Source: Agapanthus africanus (taxonomy: Eukaryota; Streptophyta; Magnoliopsida; Asparagales; Amaryllidaceae). From it: a DNA stretch of 64,000 nucleotides. Both the position numbers and the translations under genes were made by a program. The stretch covers positions 320,511,595-320,575,594 of the forward strand of contig JASDDO010000001.1 in NCBI GenBank assembly GCA_030015575.1, given 5' to 3'. Below are positions 11,742-22,132 of the stretch, in pieces (within the stretch, counting starts at the first letter, position 1; every line of letters starts with the position of its first letter). A model generated the notes under the pieces. It saw only the letters and a program-made list of their open reading frames with translations. It was not told the origin of the DNA and searched no databases.

Positions 11742-13997
11742 TGTTGGAGATAGTGCCCTCAGAGTCAATTATTGGATCACAGGCACGTGATTGCAATGAT
11801 TGAGGGAGGACCTATCCCGGTAGGACAGTCTTACTCGAGATGATAGTATGCTATCTGGTTTATCTTTATCATCGTGTACTGCTTTAGGTGACCTGACATG
11901 TCGTTATTACACGTTGATAGAGCCCCTAGGATTCTTGCTTGACGACCAGCAGTATGATGGCGATCATATACGTGGGAGCTGGGGTCTATAAGCACATCCT
12001 TAAAAGGTCCCTAGTCGTGGGAGTTTCGAGACTGGGCATCGATACTCCATTAGTAGACTAGTGTATACAGTCGAGACCCCGACGAGGGGCGGTGGCCGGT
12101 CTCACAAGCCACTGGTGTCAGTTGGTTCACCTAAGATGTATACAGGTGCTCATTGGGTTATGAGTACACCGGACAGGACTCGCCGGGAACCTGCTAGTTG
12201 GGCTTATACCTGACGTCAGATAGCAGTTCCCTGGTGACATGTGTACAGGTTAGTTCATCGACCTGAGGATCGTCATTTGTCTCGTGTGAGTTCCCACTGT
12301 GCTTTGATTACTACCCTACCACGGCTCAAAGGAGTCGTGCAAACAGGTTTTAGTTGGGTACAGTCCCGAGCCACATGGAGGCAGTGAGCGGATCTTCAGG
12401 GGTTCGTCTCTCCCGGTATTGGGGGTGAGGTCGCGCTGTGTCTAGGAGAGCCATTACGCAAAGCCCTCGGCCGAGGCAGGAGATTTACTGGTAGGTATTC
12501 CAGTAGTATCTCAGGGCGTTCTGGGCTACACTCCGACACGACTTGTACCGCTTTTGGGGGTCTGACTTTTACCAACCCCCTAGGCCCGCCATGCGATACT
12601 CATAGACGAACGGACCGGACTGTACGGATATTGTCACTGACAGGCTCAGTAGGGTGTCAGGATGAGTTCGCTCATCGACGTCCCTTTTGGTCAATTGCTG
12701 GTGGCCCGTCACGTATTGGCTTATACCTCTGACGTGCCAGTGGTTAAATCCACAGCCATAGTATTGACGAGTCTTTAGAGTCCACCACACTTACAGTTAC
12801 TCAAGCTTTCGGGCGAAACGCTGTAGAGGCCGTATGGAGATATGGCAGGGTCCGATCAGATACGTGCGGTATTGCACGGATCAGGATCGGACAGTTTTGT
12901 ACTAGTGGCCGTATGGATATATATGGCAGGGTTCGATCAGATACGTGCGGTATTGCACGGATCAGGATCGAACGGATTTTACCAGCCGGCTTTGGTTTAA
13001 GCCGGTACTAGTTTAGTACAGTGTAGATTTTGTCTCATTGCATTTGTATCCGGTCGGAATACAGATGCGGGTGTGTATGCACAGTATCGGGGTTTTCCTG
13101 TAATTTATTACGGGACCAGTTTTCTGGAGTTGCCAGTTTGCATTCCGTTCCGGCCGGTTTTCCTTTGTTCTTTCCCGGCCGGACTTTTCCGATGGAGGGG
13201 GTAATTTGCAGTTTTGCAAATTACTTTTGTGGAGGGGGTTTCTTGCAAAAGTATTGATTATGATAGCTTTCATTTCTTTTGCTCCATGCTTTTGAATTGA
13301 GAGATTTGAAAAGTTATGGAGTGAATAGGAGAATAAGCATGGTTGATGTTTTCTTGTCTAGGATGTGGTCACCATTCTTATGCTCCTACACTCACCTCCC
13401 TTCATGTTTGATATATTCATTCCTTCACATTATTCTTCTCACTTGATATGATAAGTTTTTCATGAGAGAAAGAAAGAACACTTGAGAGAAAGAAAAGAAT
13501 GAGAGAGTTCATCTTGGTTATGTGAGGAATTCATCATCTCCTTCTTCTTCTTGTTTTGGAAAAATGAAAGCACCATTTTTCCTAACCCCATTCCTCCATC
13601 ATGGCAACCACAAACCCCAAATGAGACTAGCATGATCTACTACTACATTCTACAGCATATCTTGAGCATGTCGAGTTGCCGGCTTCATGCTCGAGTTGCC
13701 TCGGTATTGAGGCGGGAGACCGTAAAAGACGCAGGCGATGTGGTGCCCTTTCCGGCGAGGAGGCGACGATGTGGAGGCAAGACTTTCCGCGGGAGATCGG
13801 GACGATGACGAGAAGACCGAAGGACTCGGATCACTCGGTATACTTCTCACCCTATCTCTTGATTGCTAGCATTAGGTTAATGGTAAACGATCCGGGTTTT
13901 CATTGTCCGCGGTAGCGCCGGTTTCCGAGTAAGGAAAATTTTTGATTCCGCATTTTGGCCTCGAGTAAGACGGCCGGGGCGCTGCCGTGGCGCAACA
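11742..13997 (+). repeat. D 5' LTR
   Basis: It starts TGTTGGAGATAGTGCC and ends GTGGCGCAACA, immediately followed by the PBS. The palindrome is CCTCGGCCGAGG at 12465-12476, a paired change from CCCTGGCCAGGG in other families. A block of about 70 bp (GGCCGTATGG...GCACGGATCAGGATCG) occurs twice, near 12828-12895 and 12907-12973. Close kin of the B1 LTR, with diverged ends. Confidence 0.95.
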
Positions 13998-14009
13998 TGG
14001 TATCAGAGC
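13998..14009 (+). other. D primer binding site
   Basis: TGGTATCAGAGC directly abuts the LTR with no spacer base, as in element C; B1, E, A1 and A2 have one G between. Confidence 0.95.
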
Positions 14010-14211
14010 CACGCCATTAACCTTACCTAGCTTCGTTTAATGTGTTTGCGTTTCCGATCGACCGAAATTTCCAAAAACCGTATTTTTATTGCACATCAGT
14101 TTCTGTCGAAATTTTTTGGAGTCTAAAAATTTTTCAGGTGGTCTCAGAATGATGTGCAGGGAGTTCTAAGAACACTGACAAAATTTGGTGACATGATTGC
14201 TCCGTACGACC

Positions 14212-14252
14212 GCGGAAGGGCGGCCAAAACACCCTTTTGGCCGCGCTTCCGC
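14212..14252 (+). other. GC-rich leader hairpin in D
   Basis: Arms 14212-14229 and 14235-14252 pair at 17 of 18 positions with a 5-base loop. It begins with GCGGAAGGGCGGCC, the core shared with B1, E and A. Confidence 0.8.
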
Positions 14253-15794
14253 CGCAGAAGTGTGGGGTCGTGTTATTAGTTTTTTGCAGTGGGCTTATGG
14301 GCTGAAATTAGGGGTTTTGGAATGTTAAAATTGGGCCCAGGTTTTCTGTGAGTGCTACAGTTTTGATTGGGGGCCCACTTGTTAATTTTTGGTCAATCGG
14401 AAAATTTTAAACACATTTTTCACAGTATTTACATTATATCTGCGACCGTGAATGTCACTCGATCGGTAAATCCGGTCTAACTGCTATAGCCCGGTTAGAT
14501 GGATTTGCGAACGTGACCTTCACGTTGATGTTCTATGTTTATGCTGTGATGTTGCGGATCGGTCGTGGGGGATAGCCTGGATGCAATGCTAGTACAGTGC
14601 TGTTGTATTATGTACATTTGATATTGCGGGGCGAGCGTCCGACATGTGGACTGCCGTCACTGCCTGATTGTATTATTCTTTTGGGGCACGACCTGGTTGC
14701 GGTCGATGTACCCGGTGTATGTATATTTTACTTTCTGTACTAGGGTTACCCCGCGGAGGGGTGCACGGATAGCCGGGTTCTAGAAGGCAACAAGCCCGCA
14801 TCTCATGGCATTGGGACGGAGGGGGCTTCAGTCTGGAATTGGCGGGCTGTTCGACGCACTCGTAGGGGGTACAGGTTGACCCAGGAGGGGTGCCCAAGTT
14901 ACCGGATTCCGTGAAGTGCTGGGTGGTCCATTCACGGTGCTGGAGGGGGCTGCCTCGCTTCAGGTTTTGGCGGGTGACTTGCCGCGCCCGTAGGGGTCTA
15001 GGATTTCATTGTACAGGCTATCCACACGACCAGGGGAACGTCGGGTTTCAGCAGCGGCTCTGTGAAACCCGGGGCTTCCAGATATCTGTATTGTTCTATG
15101 ATGCTGTACATTTCTGTGATGTTGCATTTTATTCACGCCTTGAGCGAAATACTATATATTGGTATATATATTAGTAGATGTTGTATATGTTTTTCATCCG
15201 CGCTAGTCCAGTCCCCGCTCTGCCGTTAGTTAGCTAACCTAACGGGTGATGACGGGACCCAGTGGCGAATGCGGATGGCATATACGTACGTCAGTATATT
15301 TTCGTTCTTTGTGGTGTGATCTATTGATGGGACTGCATTGATTCGGATCAATGCAAGTTTAAACAAACCTATTCTGATGTTGTTGGAACACTTTTCAAAA
15401 AGCTGTTATTGCAAGGACGTTCACTTTTGTTTTGCATCGTGGTATTCATTTGGAATATCCTGCTCCTCAGTCGACGAGGCAAGGGCCGAGATCCCTTCAC
15501 CGGGAGTGACCCCTTGGACAGAAGTTTGCGTCAGGGCATTAACTTCACTATAGCCGATTACTTTTGCTTTGCATCGTGGTATTCAGTTGGAATATCCTGC
15601 ACCTCATTCTACGGGGAAAGAGCCGAGATCCCTTCACCGGGAGTGACCTCTTTAGTAAAGGTTTTCGTCACTATATTTTATAAAAAAGTTGTGCAGTTCC
15701 TTCAACGATATCAAGTTCATTACGTTAAAGGTTTTTCGCCAAAAACCAGTCGTAGCCCTCCGTCATTTCAGATTAGTATTACTTAGTATTCGTG

Positions 15795-16000
15795 CTGCGT
15801 ATGTCGTGCTCAGCCGAGGCGTAGTGTTCGGTAGCTATGTAGTGCTTTTCTGTTGCATGGATATGTGATTGGTTAGGACAGTCGTACGGTCATTTGGCTC
15901 AGTCAAGGACTCATGCGGGTGGGTCTAATGCAATCAAGATAATGACGGGTTGAACTTGACTAGGATCCTTTGATATGTTGGCTCAGTCAAGGTCACTTGG
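15795..16000 (+). other. Stem-loop region of the D leader
   Basis: Hairpin 1 is CTGCG (15795-15799) with CGTAG (15820-15824), including one G.U pair. Hairpin 2 is CGTA (15883-15886) with TGCG (15914-15917), including one U.G pair. Hairpin 3 (about 15967-16000) is weaker. Loops two and three read TTGGCTCAGTCAAGG, a variant of the loop in B1, E and A. Confidence 0.6.
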
Positions 16001-16300
16001 GTCCTAGGGGTAAAAACACACATCGGGAGTTTCAAAAGAACTGAAACTTGCCAGGCATGCGCATACCTTCTGGAGTGTGGTGACGTGAGTGGATTCCGTC
16101 ACGTTATCATGCGATGAGAGTTGAATCCCGATTCCCACTGATGAGTTGGTTTACTCCTCGGGTGATCCCGACTAGTTCTTCTTTCAGGTTTGGAGGAGAA
16201 TTTGAGGTACAGTGGGAGGTATCCAGATTAGTTAAAGTGATAACCATTCTGATCTAGGATAGAGTGCACGCTGAGTGTTTCTTTTCTCTCTCTCTGGCAG

Positions 16301-19300
16301 CGACCATTGACCCGACCCTGGACTATGACTCAGTGACCAAGTTGACCGAACCTCCTTAACACTGGCTTTTGGATTGTCAGAGTTGCAGACCTCATTGCCA
16401 CTCCTACTTTTACCCTTTTCTCCAGGACACCCCGTATTACTACGAACGTCCACTTCCATTGGACAAAACCATCGTATGGTTATATACGAACTCGAAGGAC
16501 TTCGAGGATGGTTTCTGGTTCTGGAGAAAACGAATAGGATTATTCAGTTGTCTTTTCTTTTCACCTTCTCTCATTACGAGTACTCCTTGGTTTAGGAGAT
16601 AGTACACCTATTACGCAAATTGGATAGTCTTCTTCCAAACCTTAGGCTGGTGCCGACCGGTAGGGAATGAAGAAAACCGATTAGCCTAAACGGTGTGCAG
16701 AAGGTATTAAGATTAAGACAAAGCAAGGGATTAGTAAGAGGGCAGAGTAAATTGCGACTGATATTCACGACCAAACCAAGTTTTTCTTCGGCAATCCTAA
16801 ATCACCTTTGTATTTCTCCAGGACACTCCGTATCACTACGAAGATCCACAGTTTATTGGATACTCCATCGTATGGTTATATACGAACTCGAAAGGAACTT
16901 GTTCCAGTTCGGGGATGGATTCTGGTTCAGGAGAAATAGGAATAAGGTTTATTCGGTTGTCTTTTATCTTCACCTTCTCTCGCATTGCGAGTGCTCCTAG
17001 GATTAGGACAGTACACCCCTTTATGCTTTTTGGATAGTCTTCTTCCAAACCATAGGCTGGTGCCGAACGGTAGGGAAGGAAGAAAACCATTTGGCTTAAA
17101 GGGGTGTACAGAAGGTAATGACTAAAGACATATAAAGGGATTTGGAGAGGTGGCAAAGAATTATACGGTTATAGTTGTGAATCTGGATAATGGAAGAGGC
17201 ATTACTAGGAATACCAGGATACCCCGACGAAACATTTCAATGTTTTAGTTTCACTGTATACTGTTAATGGAAAACTGATTTTCCGATTAGACACTTACTC
17301 CAGGGTATGTATTTACCAGGTATGATTCTCACATCTGTATGGTTTTACAAGATGATGAGTGGGAATAAGTTATTGGGAATTGGGTGATCATCCTCATTAT
17401 ATCGGGATTCGTTGTAATCGGTGACATTTGAGGAAGTCACCTGGGTTGTTTGCCGGACGGCAATTATTTGGTTTTGAATATCCGCGGTTATGCACCAATT
17501 TCAAATTGATATATCTGTACGTCTATTTTCATAGAGTGAGATATACCTTTTGATATTATGTCGATGACATTTACCTATATCAGAGGATGGTTAGGTAAGG
17601 AGCATTAAACAGCGGTGTAATTCTTCTTAACCATAAGTACAGTTTTCAACCTACGACACACAGTGAAAGAGTTGTTAGACTCAGCGGACTTATACAGAGT
17701 ATTGTATGTTGTCAAGTGTCCATTAGGACAGAGGGGTTGGTCCTCGTACTATATTCTGTTTACTTTTAACTTCTCTAGTTCTTAGACATGTGTTTCGTGG
17801 AAACACAGGGTCTAAGTTTTGAGGAGTTATGGGTATTTGAATAGAGTAGAGAACCAGGTGTAGCAAGTATCGGGATTCTTCAAAGAGATCGAAGATGTAG
17901 ATACTTGTGTATGGTATTCAGTTGATAGTAATGATGAAGACAGATTGCTTCTCTTTCAGGTTACTCATAATTGGAAGCATTCCTAAGTTGAGTAACGCTG
18001 ATCGACCTCCTTCCATTTAGTTGACATGCACTGGAGATAGATGCATGATTTGAATCTGGTTAAATTGAATCAGTGCCTCTGTTTCTATATTGGATATAGA
18101 ACAGTTCAGATCTTAACGATGTTAAGGTACGGGGAGTTGTCCGGCTTATGCTTAAAACCAGACTCCGGATAACTCAAGGCACGTTTCTGTAATGGCTGTT
18201 TGTGGGTTGACCCAGGCTATGATGAGGGTTGACTTTCTACCATCTGGATGAACAATAGCAATATTATTCTAGACTCGCCACAGTTTTTATTAAAAATGGA
18301 TTTTTCAGAAAAAGTAGTGGGAGTATGGTAGAACTGGAAGTGATTCCAGAACCACAAACGATTACTGAAGATTTGATAAGGAACCTAAAGATTCAATCTG
18401 GTTTGACATTCCATTGGCCACTCCGCAGATAAGTTGGGTAACTTCAGGCACCCGAGAGGTACTCCGGTAGCCTCAAGGACTGTGACAGGGAAGTTCTTGT
18501 TTACCCACACTTGCCATTGTTGTTGTTCCAGGCTGCGAGACCCGGCAGGAGGATGAGTATAGCGTCGTTCTAAACTAGCTTTAGAAGTGCACGTCTATAT
18601 GACTCTGGCAGAGGGTTGTCGTAGTCAGTGGGAGCAGCGGAAGCATTGGTGGACTTCAGGCTTATGTCTATTTATAGACTAGAGCAGATATAGCGGAGTT
18701 AGATCATCTGTTTCTGATGTGACAGTCATGGGTTTCACGTCATCAGAATAGGGGATGGATCTGTTGAGAAGGTAGTAGGAAGTGATATTCCTACACTACG
18801 ATCGGTTATACTTTGGTCGTCACACAGTGTTTTCTCCACATGGGACTTGGACATTATATCAGACATACTGGTTACTAGATCTATGGTTTTAGATCTAGAT
18901 TTGGGTGGTTTCCCAATCTGGGTACCTTGACAGCATTCTATGAGTATTTAGAATGGACGACTCCTGACACGGTAGTGCACCTGCAGTTGATGGAGTCACC
19001 CTCTCTAAAGGTGTCTTATAGACTAAAGGGGAGAGGGATACTCATGATTGGCAGATCACTTGCTTAGGCAATTGAGTCAATCATGAGATGTCAAGTACCA
19101 CACCAGATGTCGTTCTTGCACTAGATGCAATAAGTTGATATTGATCCAATCCTGGAGAAACAGTCGGAAGCAGTTTTAGAACATAAGTGAATGTTCTAGG
19201 GATATGATAACGGCTGCCTCCTTTAGGAGACGGTTATCATTCCAGGCTTCCAAGGTGACATGGACGACAAGGAGGTTATCAGAGTTATAGTTCTCCCTCT

Positions 19301-19668
19301 GATGAAGGACAGTATTTTGGACAGGTGGTCCAAGGCAATACTGAGGGAGGCATGGCGCAGGTTACTGATTAAGTTCAGTTGACGATACAGTCTAAGAAGT
19401 TTGGATTTGGAGTTCATTTATGAGCTAGGTCCCATCAGACATCCGGACATTCTAAGACAGGTATTGCTCATTTCGGGAGATGGCTTTCTCCGCGAACTTG
19501 AGATATAGAGAGACATAGAAAGAAACATCACAGCGGATCCACTCACTAAGGCTATTCCTCGAATGCAATAGTTTCGCAAACGAGCTTTGTGAGACTGACC
19601 AGTAGAGGAGTTGGGTGTTCGGTATCACACGGGCTGTGAGTATGCGACATCGCAATAATTAGCCTTGA
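16301..19668 (+). pseudogene. Decayed pol-derived body of D (no gag)
   Basis: A fossil with many breaks and no long frame, aligned by eye along its length with the B1 body and, more weakly, with E pol. Recognisable parts are a duplicated protease-like block (about 16405-17120), RT-like DNA around 18780-19000, and the pol 3' end (GCGGATCCACTCACTAAGGC near 19534) before the polypurine tract. No gag-like DNA follows the acceptor-like site at 16300. Confidence 0.75.
16405..17120 (+). repeat. Internal tandem duplication in D body
   Basis: Two units about 390 bp apart share TGGTTATATACGAACTCGAA and the 'taggctggtgccga' end. They match the duplication in B1, so it existed in their common ancestor. 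Confidence 0.8.
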
Positions 19669-19683
19669 GTGCAAGTGGGAGAT
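19669..19683 (+). other. D polypurine tract
   Basis: GTGCAAGTGGGAGAT immediately before the right LTR. Confidence 0.9.
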
Positions 19684-19934
19684 TGTTGGAGATAGTGCCC
19701 TCAGAGTCAATTATTGGATCACAGGCACGTGATTGCAATGATTGAGGGAGGACCTATCCCGGTAGGACAGTCTTACTCGAGATGATAGTATGCTATCTGG
19801 TTTATCTTTATCATCGTGTACTGCTTTAGGTGACCTGACATGTCGCTATTACACGTTGATAGAGCCCCTAGGATTCTTGCTTGACGACCAGCAGTATGAT
19901 GGCGATCATATACGTGGGAGCTGGGGTCTATAAG
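19684..19934 (+). repeat. D 3' LTR, part 1 (before A1)
   Basis: The first 251 bp of D's right LTR, ending in ATAAG (19930-19934), the target site of A1. It continues at 30299. Confidence 0.95.
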
Positions 19935-20607
19935 TGTAAGTCCACGTTGCGACCCCCGGTTCTTACGGGGAGGCGGAAACGGTATAAAATCAAAATTTTT
20001 ATCGCAAGAGGCAACATGGACTAAACTATGGTCGGGATCGTAGTCTAAACTAAAACTAGCAAACTATGCTAAAGAGAGTTAGCTACTCGGATGAAGATGG
20101 TTATACCTAAACTTGAACTCCTTCTCTTCAAGCTCCGATGGTGGTTCGATGGCTCCTTCTCGTTGTCTCCGTACGCCGAAGATAGATCCACTTGAAAGCT
20201 CCAACCTTTAGCTCCTTCTTCGTTCTTTGAAGAAACTAGTTCACTTGGTTTGCTAAACCTAGTGAACTAGAATGAGTAGAGATGATTTAGAATGGGATTT
20301 TATCTATGGTTCTTGATTCTCAACTCATGAGACAAGAGAACCATAGATCAAGAGAGGGAGCAAGGGGTTGAGGATGAGAGCAAGAGGAGAGCTCAAGAAC
20401 AAGAGAGAGAATGAGCAAGAAAGAATGAGCAAGTATTTTGTCTCTCACCCTCTCATAATCCAAAGCAATGATAACTCATCATATCAACAAAAGTCTTATG
20501 TGATGGTTGAAGTAACCATAACCTTATCATGTCATGCACTCATTTTACTCAAATGAACAAGCAAGAAAAAGTCTTTGGCATGAAATGATAACCATGGTTA
20601 TCATGAT

Positions 20608-20802
20608 GGTCAACTAGTCAAGCCTAGTCAACCGGTCAACAAGTCAACAAAAGTCAACAAGTCACCAAAGTCAACAAGTCAACAAAAGTCAACAAGTCAA
20701 CAACCATATCACCATAACACTTAATTAATATAATAGTTAATCACATATCATATTCTCATTAGGGTTGAGCATAAAGTCAAAAAGTCAACGGTCAACTGTC
20801 AA
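20608..20802 (-). promoter_or_regulatory. W-box (TTGAC) array in A1 3' LTR
   Basis: About fourteen GTCAA strings on the plus strand, that is TTGAC on the element's sense strand, mostly TTGACT or TTGACC. They are packed in about 195 bp, densest at 20608-20700 as GTCAACAA-type repeats. TTGAC[CT] is the binding core of WRKY factors. The array is kept in both A1 LTRs, both A2 LTRs and, shorter, in A3. A role as a stress- or defence-responsive enhancer is inferred. Confidence 0.65.
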
Positions 20803-20818
20803 CAACCCTAATGAGAAT
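20752..20818 (-). repeat. 16-bp inverted repeat inside A1 LTR
   Basis: ATTCTCATTAGGGTTG (20752-20767) is mirrored by CAACCCTAATGAGAAT (20803-20818) around a 35-bp spacer that holds four GTCAA motifs. A2 has the same arrangement (about 33765-33822). Confidence 0.75.
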
Positions 20819-21000
20819 CCGCTGCCTCTGCCTCCCTGTCAACTGTGCATACACACCCGCATCCGCGTTCCGAGGAACACGAATGCAAACTGGATAAATC
20901 CAATCCCATAAGGTACACTAGGATCTGGCTTAAACCAAAGCCCGCTAGTGTAAACTGTCCGGACACTGTACGTGCACAAGTGCACGGATGTGACCGAACC

Positions 21001-21040
21001 CTGTCGCAATACCATGCGACCTGTCGCAATACCATGCGAC
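21001..21040 (-). repeat. 20-bp palindromic tandem repeat (2 units) in A1 LTR
   Basis: Unit CTGTCGCAATACCATGCGAC, in which GTCGCA and TGCGAC are complementary. Two units are also in the other A1 LTR (29175-29214), three in A2 left (34007-34066), two in A2 right (56039-56077) and one in A3 (61777-61796). Confidence 0.85.
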
Positions 21041-22118
21041 CTCTACTCTTTTGCCTAAAGGCGAAAAGCTTTCTGTGTGGGACTCTAAAGACTCAACACT
21101 ACGCTGGCAGTGGGTTTAACCACAGACCCAAGCGGCACTAGCTGTGCGTAACGGTCCCCAGGTAATGCCGACAAGAAGACCGACGAGGCGAAACCCATCT
21201 GAACTCCTACTGAGCCTGAGCGTGACATTCTCCATACAGTCCGGTCTGTTCGTCTGATACATCGCATGGCGGGCCTAGGGGGCGGTAAACGTCAGTCCCC
21301 CAATAGCGGTACAAGTCGTGCCGGAGTGAAGCCCAATACACCCTGAGATAACACTGGAAACCTACCAGTATATCTCGTTTGCCCTGGCCAGGGACTACTC
21401 GTGTAATGGCTCTCCTAGACACAGCGCGATGTCAACCCCCAATACCGGGAGAGACGAATCCTGTCTAACCGTCACTGCCTCCAAGTGCTTCGGGACTGCA
21501 CCCAACCACCACCTGTTTGCACGACTCCTTTGAGCCGTGGTAGGGTAGTGATCAAAGTGCAGTGGGAACACACCCGAGGCGAAGTGACAGTGTCAAGTCA
21601 GCGGACTAAGCTGTACTCATGTCACCTGGGAACTGATAACTGACGATAGGTATAATACCAACTAGTCAGTTCCCTACGAGTCCTGTCCAGTGTACCCGTA
21701 ACCTAACGAGCACCCGCATACTATCTCAAGTACGACGTACTGACGGCTGTGGGACAGACCGTTTCCCACACTGGGATGAGAAGCGCATGCGCTGGTCTAC
21801 TCCGGAGTATCGATGCCCTGTCTCGATAGTCCTGCGACCAGGGACCTGAATAAGGATGTGCTTATAGATTACCCAGCCCCCACTAGTGTGACTGCCATCA
21901 CAACGCTGGTAATCAAGCAAAGATCCTAAGGGCTCCACTAATGCGTATAAGTGATATACTGAAATAAACACAAGTACACATTGAAGTAGAAACAAACCAA
22001 GTAGCATACTACTATTTTGAGCAAGATTGTATATACAAGGTGAATATCCCAAGCATCCATTAAGTAATATACAAACTAGTATGATACAGTAATGGCCTCT
22101 AGGGCATATACACTAACA

Positions 22119-22132
22119 ATCTCCCACTTGCA
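22119..22132 (-). other. A1 polypurine tract
   Basis: TGCAAGTGGGAGAT on the minus strand, between the stop codon of gag-pol and the 3' LTR. Confidence 0.92.

Larger units (their letters stand above)
14010..16300 (+). other. D non-coding leader
   Basis: About 2.3 kb without a credible gene. It contains a GC-rich hairpin (14212-14252), the conserved blocks near 14690 and 15200, two copies of the 'gatcccttcaccgggag' module (about 15421-15520 and 15559-15655), the stem-loop region (15795-16000) and a CT tract ending GGCAG at 16300. Confidence 0.8.
19935..22118 (-). repeat. A1 3' LTR
   Basis: On the minus strand it begins TGTTAGTGTATATGCCC at 22118 and ends in CA at 19935. It carries CCCTGGCCAGGG at 21382-21393, a two-unit repeat of CTGTCGCAATACCATGCGAC at 21001-21040, a W-box array at 20608-20802, and a 16-bp inverted repeat (20752-20767 with 20803-20818). 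Confidence 0.96.

Noticed and set aside
20800-21430. Many open stretches of 60-140 codons on both strands inside LTRs and leaders as small genes
   Set aside because: They recur only because the LTRs recur, overlap on both strands, lack family resemblance and are not kept between families.
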